This document shows positions 42,192-50,763 of a DNA stretch of 64,000 bases, in pieces. Each line of letters begins with the position of its first letter. Within the stretch, counting starts at the first letter, position 1. This stretch comes from JAWLEV01 sp046538105 (GTDB lineage Bacteria; Chloroflexota; Anaerolineae; UBA1429), in assembly GCA_046538105.1 (NCBI GenBank), contig JBKHJO010000003.1, positions 42,484-106,483 on the forward strand. Direction: 5' to 3'. A program made the translations under genes and the position numbers. The notes below the pieces were generated by a model that was given only the letters and a program-made list of their open reading frames with translations, ran no database searches and was not told the DNA's origin.

Positions 42192-43235
42192 CTACTTGAC
42201 CTTTCCGCGCCCCCTGATCTGCCAGATGATCTCCACCTCCCCCTCTCTTGCGCCAACCAGTTCATCGTGCATATTGCTGACCTTGCCCTGGTGAAGGGGG
42301 ATGACAGAGAGTTTTTCACCCACATGGAAGCGGTGATCGCACGCGCTCACATCCACGTGACCGTGCTCCACGGACATAGCATATATTTTAGCGTCTGGCT
42401 GCTCGATGATCAAACCGTAGGGCCTGGGGGGATAGCTTTCAAAGGTCTTTTGCCCGCCGTCGATGATGATGCGCTCGTCGGTCGGCGTTGAGACCACGGT
42501 GGTGATGACGCGCAGGGCGCAGCGCTCGGGATTCAGATCCTCGTGTCCGTGGATGCGCGTCATGCCCTCGTAGACATAGGAACCGCTCCGCGTCTCCGTG
42601 CATCCTATTCCCTTGGAGATGGCCTCGTGGCCCGTGCCCCCACCGCTGATGACGGGACAGGGGAGATCGGCTTTGTTGAACAGACCCACCGTCTCCCGGA
42701 TAAAGGGCTCCGCCTCGTGGCGGCTGGGATAGGTCATGACGCCCCGCAGGGCCAGTCCAGGGAGCGCGTGCACGCGCCTTCCCAGTTCCACCGCCGCCTG
42801 CGGCGACTGGACGCCGCAACGGTTTCCTCCCGTGTCCAGTTCCACGAGCACGGGGATGGTGCACTCGTCCGTCACGGCCTGATCGGAGATTCCCTGGGCC
42901 GTCACCTCTGAATCCACGGCCACGGTGATGGTGGCCATGCGGGATAGGGCGGTGAGGCGTCTGCATTTCGTCCTGCCCACGATATTGTAGGGGATGAGGA
43001 TGTCGTCGATCCCGGCGCGAGCCATGGCCTCGGCCTCGCCCAGTTTCTGGCAGGTGATGCCCTGTGAGCCGGCGTCTACCTGCATCCTGGCGATCTCGGG
43101 CACCTTGTGGGTCTTGGTGTGTACGCGCAGGGCGATCCCCAGTTCCTCGCAGTGGGCGGCCATGTGTTGGATGTTGTGCTCCAGGATATCGAGGTCCACC
43201 ACCAGCGCGGGGGTGTCCAGTTCGTAGATGTGCAT
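42192..43235 (-). CDS. D-serine dehydratase-like/D-threonine aldolase family PLP enzyme, altered metal site
   Basis: 347 residues, paralogue of 21901-22989. The PLP Lys is in VHTKTHKVPEI, and GGGTGHEA follows. At the C-terminal metal site, the paralogue's SHGC reads LHQG here (IPLHQGKVSNMHDE), so the second ligand (Cys or Asp after His) is replaced by Gly. The enzyme may use another ligand, another metal, or a different reaction. RidA genes follow directly, consistent with an enamine product. ATG 43235 follows AAAGGAGTGAC. Confidence 0.87.
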   Translation of the reverse strand: MHIYELDTPALVVDLDILEHNIQHMAAHCEELGIALRVHTKTHKVPEIARMQVDAGSQGITCQKLGEAEAMARAGIDDILIPYNIVGRTKCRRLTALSRMATITVAVDSEVTAQGISDQAVTDECTIPVLVELDTGGNRCGVQSPQAAVELGRRVHALPGLALRGVMTYPSRHEAEPFIRETVGLFNKADLPCPVISGGGTGHEAISKGIGCTETRSGSYVYEGMTRIHGHEDLNPERCALRVITTVVSTPTDERIIIDGGQKTFESYPPRPYGLIIEQPDAKIYAMSVEHGHVDVSACDHRFHVGEKLSVIPLHQGKVSNMHDELVGAREGEVEIIWQIRGRGKVK

Positions 43236-43251
43236 GTCACTCCTTTGTAGA

Positions 43252-44394
43252 CTATGCTCTCAGACTCTTTGCTATCCAATCCAGGCTCTTGAGGGGTACC
43301 AGACCATAGTTATAAAAATACAGCGCGTCGGCGCCGGCGTCCCAGGCGGCGCCGACCTTGGACACCATATTCTCCTCGTTGGGCGATAGGAGCGGGCAGG
43401 CTTCTATCCCTATCCCAAGCCTTACGGGAGACTTTATGCTTTCTCTCGCGGCCCGGGTGGTGGTGGCCACCTCGTCCGCGCCGACCTTGTAGGCGCACAC
43501 CGTCACTTCATGAACGCGCGAGACTAGATCAGGATCGGGCATTCCCCCCATGTCCAACAGATTCAACGGTTTTTCGGCAGTGTCCCGTAAGCGCCCGATC
43601 AGGCGGCCGACGATCTCCTCTCGCATGCGGAGATAGGGCGCCAGTTGGGGCAGTTCGTCCAGGAGGCACTCCTCGGAAAGGGTCTCCGTCGGGGGAATGC
43701 GTCCTGCCAGGACATCCTCCAGGTATCGCCGCGTGGCCTTTTGCGCGGCGTCCAAAGCCACGCCCTCTTTATGGGCCACCTTCCGACACGCGGGGCAGAA
43801 GCAGAGTCCCATCAGGTAACGTCCGGTGGCTCCCAGGTCCATGCGGATCTTTTCGTGATGATAGTCATGGGGAAAGCCCATAAACCCGCACGACTCCAGT
43901 TGCAGCGTGCGTATGGGATAATCGCTCAACTCTTGCACCAGAGCCTGCAGGTAGGCCTGTACATCGGGATGGCTGGGGCAAAGGGCATAGAGGAGGGGAT
44001 CGCCAAAGGCGTTGCGCATGACCACATCGGGGTGCGATTCCCCCTGGTGGTTGTTGTGGTTGCAGATGGTCCAGGCCACGACCTCCAGATCCTTTCGTTC
44101 CGCCGCCGCGCAGATCGCCGCCAGGGGATCGCCATCCGCGGCCAGGCGGCTTATCCGTGGCTGCAGGGCTAACCCGTCAAAGTGGCCACCGTGGGGGCGA
44201 AAGTAGAGGGCGCCGTCCTCCAGGAAACGGATCTTTTTCCGGGGATTGTGGGGCAGGAGCAGCATACCGGCGTGGTAACTGACGGCAAGGCTGATGCCGT
44301 CCAGGCCCATGCCCGCGATGCGGCTCAGGCTGTCCCCCAATCCCTCATCCAGGAGGTCCCAGGGATAACTCCATATGGCAGCAAATCTGGACAT
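43252..44394 (-). CDS. Putative TIM-barrel (glycosyl-hydrolase-like) protein of unknown function
   Basis: 380 residues, soluble and without signal peptide. Segments such as GMGLDGISLAVSYHAGM, VVAWTICNHNNHQGESHPD, LQLESCGFMGFPHDYHHEK and GLCFCPACRK suggest a beta/alpha barrel akin to cytosolic GH-like proteins; the CxxC of CFCPAC is conserved-looking. I do not know the family's substrate. Start ATG 44394 follows AGAGGAT; the longer frame reaches into the preceding gene. It lies 16 bases after the aldehyde oxidoreductase stop, so it is in that transcript. Confidence 0.7.
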   Translation of the reverse strand: MSRFAAIWSYPWDLLDEGLGDSLSRIAGMGLDGISLAVSYHAGMLLLPHNPRKKIRFLEDGALYFRPHGGHFDGLALQPRISRLAADGDPLAAICAAAERKDLEVVAWTICNHNNHQGESHPDVVMRNAFGDPLLYALCPSHPDVQAYLQALVQELSDYPIRTLQLESCGFMGFPHDYHHEKIRMDLGATGRYLMGLCFCPACRKVAHKEGVALDAAQKATRRYLEDVLAGRIPPTETLSEECLLDELPQLAPYLRMREEIVGRLIGRLRDTAEKPLNLLDMGGMPDPDLVSRVHEVTVCAYKVGADEVATTTRAARESIKSPVRLGIGIEACPLLSPNEENMVSKVGAAWDAGADALYFYNYGLVPLKSLDWIAKSLRA

Positions 44395-44410
44395 TCGCGG
44401 ATCCTCTCTT

Positions 44411-46381
44411 CTAGCGTGGGGTGTTCGAATTGTTTGGAGGTTCTGGATATTTGAACTCCCCCAGCCCCAGTTCGCGTAACGTCTTGGGGAGGGGAGTCCC
44501 GCTCTCAGGGTCCCAGCCCCGCAGCGCATAAAACTCGTCCAGCAGAGAGCGAAAGCGCTCGGGAGAAAAGTTTCCCTTATCCTCCAGATAGGGGCTTTCC
44601 GCACCTTCCGGATGGTGCAGGTAGGGGACGATGGTCTCGTCGGTGGCTCGGGAGCGGTCCCAATTACGCATGGCCAGCAGCCGCTCCAGGGTAAAGATGC
44701 GCGTCCCTACACGGTAGAACGTCTCGCGTGAAAAAGTTAGGTCCGAGGTGGGCTCGAACAGATAATGCTCCAGGAATTCCCCCCCCACGCTGTCGACGCA
44801 CACCAGCAGATCCTCCGCTTTGGGATTCGTCAACAGGGGGAAGATGTTATCGCAGATGCCTATGGTGTCCTTGAGCGCGCCGCGATCCTGATGGAAGATG
44901 GCCGGGACGGTCTTACCCTCGTAGCCGCTCCAGGGATTTACGGCGGCCGCCGATCCGTAGAGACGCTCTCCGACCCGATCTATCTTTTGCCATGTCTCAT
45001 CATCCTCCGCATCGGGATCAAGGGCTCTGATCAGCCCAAAGATGTTGGTCGTGTAGCCGTGTCCACCACCCATGGGATCGCGGGTGTCCATGGCCCACTG
45101 CAGGGCCGTCACCAGCCAGTAGGGAAAGTAGGGACTGGGGAAGGACCCGTGCCCATCCCAGTGGGAGGCCTGCCCCCAGGCGGGATAGAAGACGTCGATG
45201 AGATCCTTGCCCACGCCCAACGCCTCTGCCGCGCGCGGGCCGCCCTCGGCGAACAGATCACCCCAGTCCTCCCTTTGGGCTACCCTTTCCATAAAGCGTG
45301 CCCAGAAATGGGGGTTGCTAAAGTCAAGTCTCTCCCCATCGATGGTTTCCAGTTCCCCCCGTTCCTGGCAGCGCAATATCCAGGGGACCAGGCCGAAAGT
45401 CAGTTCCCAGTGGTTGAGGCCCAGATCGTTGCTGATCTGCGCCAGTTCGAATCCCGCCTCCAGGCCCAGATCCGCGCCCAGCCAGTCCCCGCCCTTGAAC
45501 CGGGGGGCGCAGCAGAACATCTGCCCGCTGTAGGTCCGATCGGGGTATACGGTACCGGGCACATCATGATAGAACTCCCCACAGGCGCCGGGGCATTGAT
45601 ACGTGCAGGGGGGTAGCCGCTGCTTCTCTGGGCGCGCTCCCTCGCCTCCGTAGCCGATGGGCGCCTCTCCGAAGCGCGCTTTCAGCGCTTCCAAGACGTT
45701 CTGCGATCTGTGCAGCGCCTCTGCGGGCTTGGCGACAGCCACACCCTGGGAACCTCGTACGGCGATGGCTTTGAGATTCTTGCTGCCCATCACGGCGCCA
45801 AAACCTCCCTGTCCCGCCGCGCTCTCTGTGCCTGTGGCGACCACGGCATAGCGGCAGCGGTTCTCGCCGGCCGGGCCGATGGCCAGGACGCGCCATGCCT
45901 GGCCCAGTTCCTGTTGCAGGCCTTTCTGACTGGTCACCAGTCCCTGGCCCCAGAGTCCTCGGGCATCCACTATCTCCACGTCATCATCCTCTATGCGGAT
46001 ATAGACGGGATGGGGCGCCTTGCCACGCACGATCAGCCCGTCGTATCCGGCGTACTTGAGGGTGGGGCCCCAATGGCCTCCCAGGTTGGCCCTGGTGTAC
46101 CACTCGTGGGGCCAGGCCTGGGGACTCAGTCCGCTTATGGTCACGCGGCCAGAACTGGGGACCGGGGTACCCACCAGGGCACCGGGCATGAAAAAGAGGG
46201 GATTCTCGGCATCAAAGGCCTTGATCCCTGGCGAGATCATGTCCCAGGCCAACCGCGCCGCCAGCCCCCTGCCGCCCAGGTAGGAGGAGACGTAGGGGTA
46301 TGAAGGTAGAGTATCCACCTCACCGCTTGTGAGATCGACCTGTAGGATGTGTCCCGTCCACGGGGCCATCTCCCTCTTCAT
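44411..46381 (-). CDS. Aldehyde ferredoxin oxidoreductase family (tungsten) enzyme
   Basis: 656 residues with the three AOR domains. N-terminal pterin-binding part: YLGGRGLAARLAWD, RVTISGLSP, AGYDGLIVRGKAP; the 4Fe-4S ligands are in CTYQCPGACG and the late Cys of IGICDNIFP. Such enzymes oxidise aldehydes to acids with a tungsto-bispterin, reducing ferredoxin. ATG 46381 overlaps the preceding ferredoxin stop (ATGA). The pair would oxidise an aldehyde made by cleavage of the imported substrate (inference). Oxygen-sensitive chemistry indicates an anaerobe. Confidence 0.94.
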   Translation of the reverse strand: MKREMAPWTGHILQVDLTSGEVDTLPSYPYVSSYLGGRGLAARLAWDMISPGIKAFDAENPLFFMPGALVGTPVPSSGRVTISGLSPQAWPHEWYTRANLGGHWGPTLKYAGYDGLIVRGKAPHPVYIRIEDDDVEIVDARGLWGQGLVTSQKGLQQELGQAWRVLAIGPAGENRCRYAVVATGTESAAGQGGFGAVMGSKNLKAIAVRGSQGVAVAKPAEALHRSQNVLEALKARFGEAPIGYGGEGARPEKQRLPPCTYQCPGACGEFYHDVPGTVYPDRTYSGQMFCCAPRFKGGDWLGADLGLEAGFELAQISNDLGLNHWELTFGLVPWILRCQERGELETIDGERLDFSNPHFWARFMERVAQREDWGDLFAEGGPRAAEALGVGKDLIDVFYPAWGQASHWDGHGSFPSPYFPYWLVTALQWAMDTRDPMGGGHGYTTNIFGLIRALDPDAEDDETWQKIDRVGERLYGSAAAVNPWSGYEGKTVPAIFHQDRGALKDTIGICDNIFPLLTNPKAEDLLVCVDSVGGEFLEHYLFEPTSDLTFSRETFYRVGTRIFTLERLLAMRNWDRSRATDETIVPYLHHPEGAESPYLEDKGNFSPERFRSLLDEFYALRGWDPESGTPLPKTLRELGLGEFKYPEPPNNSNTPR

Positions 46382-46836
46382 CCTTCGTTCCCCTTTTTCT
46401 CTATACTTTGCCACGTCAGGGCGCCCCGAGGACAGCGTTGTACACAGACCGCCTGTCCCTCACAGACGTCACACTTGTAGGCCACTCCCCGCCCCTCGTT
46501 CAGATATATGGCATCGAAGGGACAGGCGTCCACGCAGATCCCGCAGCCCGTGCAAAGGTTCTCATCCACGGCCCAGTATCCGCCCTCCTCGACCCAGTAG
46601 ATGGCCTCTTGTGGACAGGCGCGGGCGCAGGGTGCCCGACGGCACTGGTGACAGTAGAGGATGCGGTGTTTCCCCTCAAAGGAGTCGAGGACGATCTGGA
46701 TGCGCGCCAGATTGGGAATGACGCGCCCCTCGTGCACCAGAGAGCAGGCCACCATGCAGGCCTGGCACCCGTGGCACAGGTCGGGATCGACCACAATGCG
46801 GCCCTCCGTTGTGATCTTTTCAGAGTCTGTGGACAA
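46378..46836 (-). CDS. Four-cluster ferredoxin, electron partner of the aldehyde oxidoreductase
   Basis: 152 residues with four Cys clusters of 4Fe-4S type: CHGCQACMVAC, CHQCRRAPCARAC, CTGCGICVDAC and CDVCEGQAVCVQRC, the pattern of HycB/AOR-associated proteins. It passes electrons from the oxidoreductase to the ferredoxin pool or a membrane acceptor. Start TTG 46836 lies six bases after GGAGGGAG. The oxidoreductase start overlaps its stop. Confidence 0.93.
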   Translation of the reverse strand: MSTDSEKITTEGRIVVDPDLCHGCQACMVACSLVHEGRVIPNLARIQIVLDSFEGKHRILYCHQCRRAPCARACPQEAIYWVEEGGYWAVDENLCTGCGICVDACPFDAIYLNEGRGVAYKCDVCEGQAVCVQRCPRGALTWQSIEKKGNEG

Positions 46837-46877
46837 TGCGTTCTCCCTCCTGGCTTACTTTGACTGTGACTCTGGAA

Positions 46878-46978
46878 AGACTTCCAAAATCTCCAAAGAC
46901 CTAATGCCGATTCGCCTGCTCGATCTCCCAAGCGATTTCTTGTCACGATAACAGCCTCGAAACAGACTTTGGAAGTCT
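46878..46978. repeat. 101-base intergenic segment bounded by 11-base inverted repeats
   Basis: AGACTTCCAAA at 46878-46888 and its complement at 46968-46978, which includes AGACTTTGGAAGTCT, itself a small palindrome. Lies between the SelA-like gene and the ferredoxin. See the similar-sized element at 41198-41299. Confidence 0.75.
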
Positions 46979-46988
46979 CGTTGCCACC

Positions 46989-48461
46989 CTATGGCAACAG
47001 GGAGCCGATCCTTTCGGCGCGCCAGGTACCCTCGCCGAACTCGCCCAGGTCGAGCCGGCCGCTCATGGTGTCGTCATCCTCCACTGTGCCCGTGTAGGTG
47101 TAAGTGGTCTTGTTGGCCTGACAACCCAGCACGGTTGAGAAGGAAATCTCGTCGCCTTTGATGTTGCCCTGTACGTCTGTGCGGCTGTACTGTGAACGAT
47201 AATGACCCGTCAGTTCTGTTTCCTCCTGTTGCAGAGTGATAGAGTGTCTGCTCTGGCCAAAGACGTACTCGGCCTCGATGTGCCACACGCCGCTGACGTC
47301 GGCGACCGGCGGTCGCTCCGCCTCGGGCTCTCGGGAGGGCCTATTATCGAGCAGTTCGTGAAGCCTCTCGGCCACGATCTCGGCATCACCCTTTTCCATC
47401 ATATAGGGCATCACACGCAGCCCCTCATCCAGCAAATGCATGGCGATGGGAGGATCTCCTTCCAACAGTTCAGCATGTACCTGTTCTGGATCCACATTGA
47501 GTACCTGAGGATCCCAGGAAAGGATGAGGGTTGGGGCCACGTTGGCTACTCCCGGTTCCTCTGTGCGGAAGGTCATCGAGGGCAGATCGGCCACGGCGGA
47601 GCGGATGCGATTCAGATATCCCTCCCACATATCCCATTCTGCCTCGTGATCGCGGCCCTGAATCCAGGCTTCGACTGCCGCCAGGAGTCCCATGACCTCC
47701 TCCTTGCCCGCCTTCATGGGTCGCCCCAGAGCGTGATGGGGTGCACCGTTCAGAAAGGCCGCCTTGAGCAGGTTTTTGCGTCCCAGGACGAGCCCCGAGG
47801 CTTGCGGGCCACGCAGACATTTGCCGCCGCTATAGCCCACGGCGTCGGCGCCCATCTCCAGGTAGCGGTTGGGCACATCGGGCCGCTGCGCGGCGGCGTC
47901 CACAAAGGAGGGAATCCCGTGTCGCCTGCCCACCTGGATCATCTCCGGAACCGGAATGGTGCCTCGCTCTTCCAGGTCGCCGGTGATAAGAAAGAGGCCC
48001 GTCCGTTCGCTGATGGCGGCCTTTAGGTCGGCGCGGGTCTCCACCTCGATCATCTCTGCTCCCGTCATGCGCACGGCATAGTCGTAGGCGTTGCGGTGCC
48101 CCTTTTGGATGATGACCTCGTCCTTCATGCCCGTGGTATCGGGCAGACGTACCATCCTTTCGGGGTTTGCGCCCGCCATGGCTGCTGCGGCAATCTGGGT
48201 GAGAGCGGCGGCACATCCGCAGGTGATATAGCCCCACTCGGCGCCGGTAAGTTCGGCCAATCTTTGCCCCACCTTTTCCATCAACTCATCCATGTTGATG
48301 TAATGATTGGAGGCTTTCACCATGGCTTCTGCGGCCGGCCCGATCAATCGCGAACCGCTGAGGATGGTATAGGTGCCCATGCAGTTGATGAGGGGTTGAA
48401 CGCCCAGGTCTTCAAAGGAAGGCGGCGATGTGGTGGCAGTAGTGCTCGTACTTGGGGACAT
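46989..48461 (-). CDS. SelA/DgaE-like PLP enzyme with C-terminal beta-barrel domain
   Basis: 490 residues. The first 390 form a fold-type I PLP enzyme of the SelA-like branch that includes D-glucosaminate-6-phosphate ammonia-lyase: TCGCAAALTQIAAAAMAG, FVDAAAQRPDVPN and the PLP Lys in GYSGGKCLRGPQASG. The last 100 residues (VSGVWHIEAEYVFGQS, then SITLQQEETELTG) look like a lipocalin-like antiparallel barrel, which I do not expect in this family. It probably deaminates an amino sugar acid or D-amino acid; RidA proteins in the cluster would handle imines. ATG 48461 has AGGAGG nine bases upstream and its own promoter. Confidence 0.85.
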   Translation of the reverse strand: MSPSTSTTATTSPPSFEDLGVQPLINCMGTYTILSGSRLIGPAAEAMVKASNHYINMDELMEKVGQRLAELTGAEWGYITCGCAAALTQIAAAAMAGANPERMVRLPDTTGMKDEVIIQKGHRNAYDYAVRMTGAEMIEVETRADLKAAISERTGLFLITGDLEERGTIPVPEMIQVGRRHGIPSFVDAAAQRPDVPNRYLEMGADAVGYSGGKCLRGPQASGLVLGRKNLLKAAFLNGAPHHALGRPMKAGKEEVMGLLAAVEAWIQGRDHEAEWDMWEGYLNRIRSAVADLPSMTFRTEEPGVANVAPTLILSWDPQVLNVDPEQVHAELLEGDPPIAMHLLDEGLRVMPYMMEKGDAEIVAERLHELLDNRPSREPEAERPPVADVSGVWHIEAEYVFGQSRHSITLQQEETELTGHYRSQYSRTDVQGNIKGDEISFSTVLGCQANKTTYTYTGTVEDDDTMSGRLDLGEFGEGTWRAERIGSLLP

Positions 48462-48501
48462 CTATCATACCTCCTGTAGATGTGTCGTCATTTTGTATGC
48501 C

Positions 48502-48530
48502 ATTGTAGTGCCTTTGTTCGGGACATGCAA
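48502..48530 (-). promoter_or_regulatory. Predicted promoter of the SelA-like gene
   Basis: TTGCAT (48530-48525), a 17-base spacer and TACAAT (48507-48502), 40 bases upstream of ATG 48461. It overlaps the tail of the terminator before it. Confidence 0.6.
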
Positions 48531-48562
48531 GAAAAGGAGGCAATCCTTGAAGGCTGCCTCCT
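48530..48562 (-). terminator. Intrinsic terminator after the transporter-dehydratase unit
   Basis: On the minus strand AGGAGGCA (48562-48555) pairs with TGCCTCCT (48542-48535) and is followed by TTTTCTTGC. It separates the ABC-importer/dehydratase unit from the SelA-like gene. Confidence 0.75.
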
Positions 48563-48586
48563 CGTAAAATGTGCCCTGTCTGGCGG

Positions 48587-49711
48587 TCAGTCCACGCGGT
48601 AGCGTTCCAGGGCATCCATATCCAGTTCACATCCCAGGCCGGGCTTGTCGGGCACCAGGGCGTATGAACCCTCGAACTCGATACCCTCCACGACCAGGTC
48701 ATCCTCCCGGGTCCACGACCCCACAAAATCGCTTCCCAGCACACAGTTGCGGGCGGCTGAGGCGGCGTGGAGATAGGAGAACTCCATGATACCCAGGTCG
48801 TTGCCCGACCCGTGCCAGCAGGGGATCCCCGCCGCATGAGCCATGGCCGCGTTACGCACGAACTGCACCATGCTTCCGCCCAGGTTCAAATAGTCCACCG
48901 CTTCGGCCTTGATGGCATTGACGATGTCCTGGGGCGAGCCCAGATGCAGGGCCACGGGAACGACGCCGTGCTCCCGGAGCAGGCGGTACCAGTCCAGGTT
49001 CCATTTCTGCATGGGATCCTCGAACACCTTTACCGTACCGTACTTGACCAGTTCGCGGGCCATATCCAACGCCTCGGTGGGGCGCCAGAAACGGGTGTTG
49101 GGATCGATGGTGAGTTCGAATTCCGGCCCGGCCACCTCCCAGATGGCACGACAGCGTTCCACCAGGGGCTCGTCCCCTGTGCACTTCATCTTCATTCCCT
49201 TGAAACCGCGTTCCACGGCCAGTTTCGTGTTCGCCGCTGCGTCTTCGGGGGTCTGGTGTCCGATCCAATAGTCGGCGGGGACCCGATCCCGCACGGCACC
49301 TCCCAGGAACCAGTGGGCGGGCTGATCGTATAGTTTCCCCAAGAGATCGATGATGGCCATCTCGAAGGCCGGGTAGGCAGGGGTTCTGGGGCCCGCCGAG
49401 GCCCCCTCCCACCAGCGATCCAGCGTGGAGCGCTCGGGGCGGTCGTCCAGGGTGCCCATCACGGCTGGTAGATGCTGGATGACCAGTTCCCGTGAGTCGA
49501 GCCCCTCGATCCTGGCGGCCATCTCCTGCACCGATTCCAGGGGGGTGCCCCGTCCCGTCTCGCCGATACCCGCGATGCCCTCATCGGTATGGATGCGGAT
49601 GATGTGCTTGGGGACCATGTCCCAGCCCGCCGGGCCATAGCATTCGGAATGCACCCGCCCCGGTATGGTGGGAACGACCACGGTCCAGATGTCGGTGGAT
49701 TCTATTCTCAT
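48587..49711 (-). CDS. Enolase-superfamily (mandelate racemase-like) enzyme
   Basis: 374 residues. PAYPAFEMAIIDLLGKLYDQP joins cap to barrel; the catalytic lysines are in GFKGMKMKCTG, metal ligands in LTIDPN, VFEDPM and the region of SGNDLGIMEFSYLH. It ends the importer transcript, so it probably acts first on the imported acid. ATG 49711 follows GGAGGTACAT. One of four enolase-superfamily members at least partly in the window. Confidence 0.88.
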   Translation of the reverse strand: MRIESTDIWTVVVPTIPGRVHSECYGPAGWDMVPKHIIRIHTDEGIAGIGETGRGTPLESVQEMAARIEGLDSRELVIQHLPAVMGTLDDRPERSTLDRWWEGASAGPRTPAYPAFEMAIIDLLGKLYDQPAHWFLGGAVRDRVPADYWIGHQTPEDAAANTKLAVERGFKGMKMKCTGDEPLVERCRAIWEVAGPEFELTIDPNTRFWRPTEALDMARELVKYGTVKVFEDPMQKWNLDWYRLLREHGVVPVALHLGSPQDIVNAIKAEAVDYLNLGGSMVQFVRNAAMAHAAGIPCWHGSGNDLGIMEFSYLHAASAARNCVLGSDFVGSWTREDDLVVEGIEFEGSYALVPDKPGLGCELDMDALERYRVD

Positions 49712-49732
49712 ATGTACCTCCAAAGTTTTATC

Positions 49733-50731
49733 CTATGCGCGCTCTGAGCGCATGGTCTTGAAGACGATGCCTGTGATGATGATATTGATGATCCCTAAAA
49801 AGAGGGACATGGTCGCCGCGTATCCCATGCGCATATCCCCGTGGATAAAGGCCGTGCGGTAGAGATAGACGCCGGCCGTCAGGCAGGACTCGGCGGGCCC
49901 ACCGGACGTACCCTGAAAGAGGGTCATGGATTCCACCGTGGCGCTGATCACGCCCGATCCCAGGACAAGAATAAGGGTGAAGGTAGGTTTGAGCAGGGGA
50001 AGGGTGATGTAGAGAAACTGCTGCCATCCGTTGGCGCCGTCCACCACGGCAGCCTCGTATACCTCGGTGTTGATATTGTATATGCCGATGAGGAACAAAA
50101 GTGTCCAGTAGCCAAACCGCTTCCAGATGGTGGGTATGGTCATGGCATAGAGGGCCCAGTCAGGAGATCCCAGCCAGTTCGGCGGATTCTGTACCCCTAT
50201 GTTCTTCAACATCACGTTCAGGTAGCCGAACCTGGGATCGTAGAGCTTGGCCCATACCATCATGGCCACCGATATCGGGAGCACCACGGGCATATAGGCG
50301 ATCACGCGGTACACGGCGGCAGCGGCCCTGTTCTGGACTTTGGAGATCATCACCGCCACAAAGAGGGAAAAGACCACCGTGAAGGGCAGGAAAAGCACGG
50401 TGAATTTGAGGGCGATGCCAAAACTGCGCCAAAAGGTAGCATCATGTATCATCTCTATCCAGTTGGCCACGCCATTTAAACCAGAGATAATCCCCTGCGT
50501 CTCTGGTATGAGCCAGCGATAGTCGGAAAAGGCCATAAAGAACCCTCGGATGATGGGATAGCCCTGGAAAACTATGTACATGATGACGGCCGGCGCGATA
50601 AAGAAATAGCCCCAGAGGTTTCCCCACTTTTGTTGGCGGAGGTTTAGGAGTTCCTGAAAAAAGGCGCCCACGACGGCCGCCTTGCCCTGGGCGCGCACCT
50701 CATCGACCCGTTGTTGCCTTTGTTCAGCCAT
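49733..50731 (-). CDS. Sugar ABC-transporter permease (MalF/UgpA-like)
   Basis: 332 residues. Six membrane helices; the EAA loop for ATPase contact reads EAAVVDGANGWQQF near residue 238. N-terminal half (GYFFIAPAVIMYIVFQGYP) is typical. Partner of the second permease and lipoprotein; no ATPase gene is in the cluster, so a shared MsmK-type ATPase elsewhere must power it. ATG 50731 follows AAAGGAGAAAG. Confidence 0.94.
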   Translation of the reverse strand: MAEQRQQRVDEVRAQGKAAVVGAFFQELLNLRQQKWGNLWGYFFIAPAVIMYIVFQGYPIIRGFFMAFSDYRWLIPETQGIISGLNGVANWIEMIHDATFWRSFGIALKFTVLFLPFTVVFSLFVAVMISKVQNRAAAAVYRVIAYMPVVLPISVAMMVWAKLYDPRFGYLNVMLKNIGVQNPPNWLGSPDWALYAMTIPTIWKRFGYWTLLFLIGIYNINTEVYEAAVVDGANGWQQFLYITLPLLKPTFTLILVLGSGVISATVESMTLFQGTSGGPAESCLTAGVYLYRTAFIHGDMRMGYAATMSLFLGIINIIITGIVFKTMRSERA

Positions 50732-50763
50732 TCTTTCTCCTTTCTATGGGAGTATTCGTCCCT

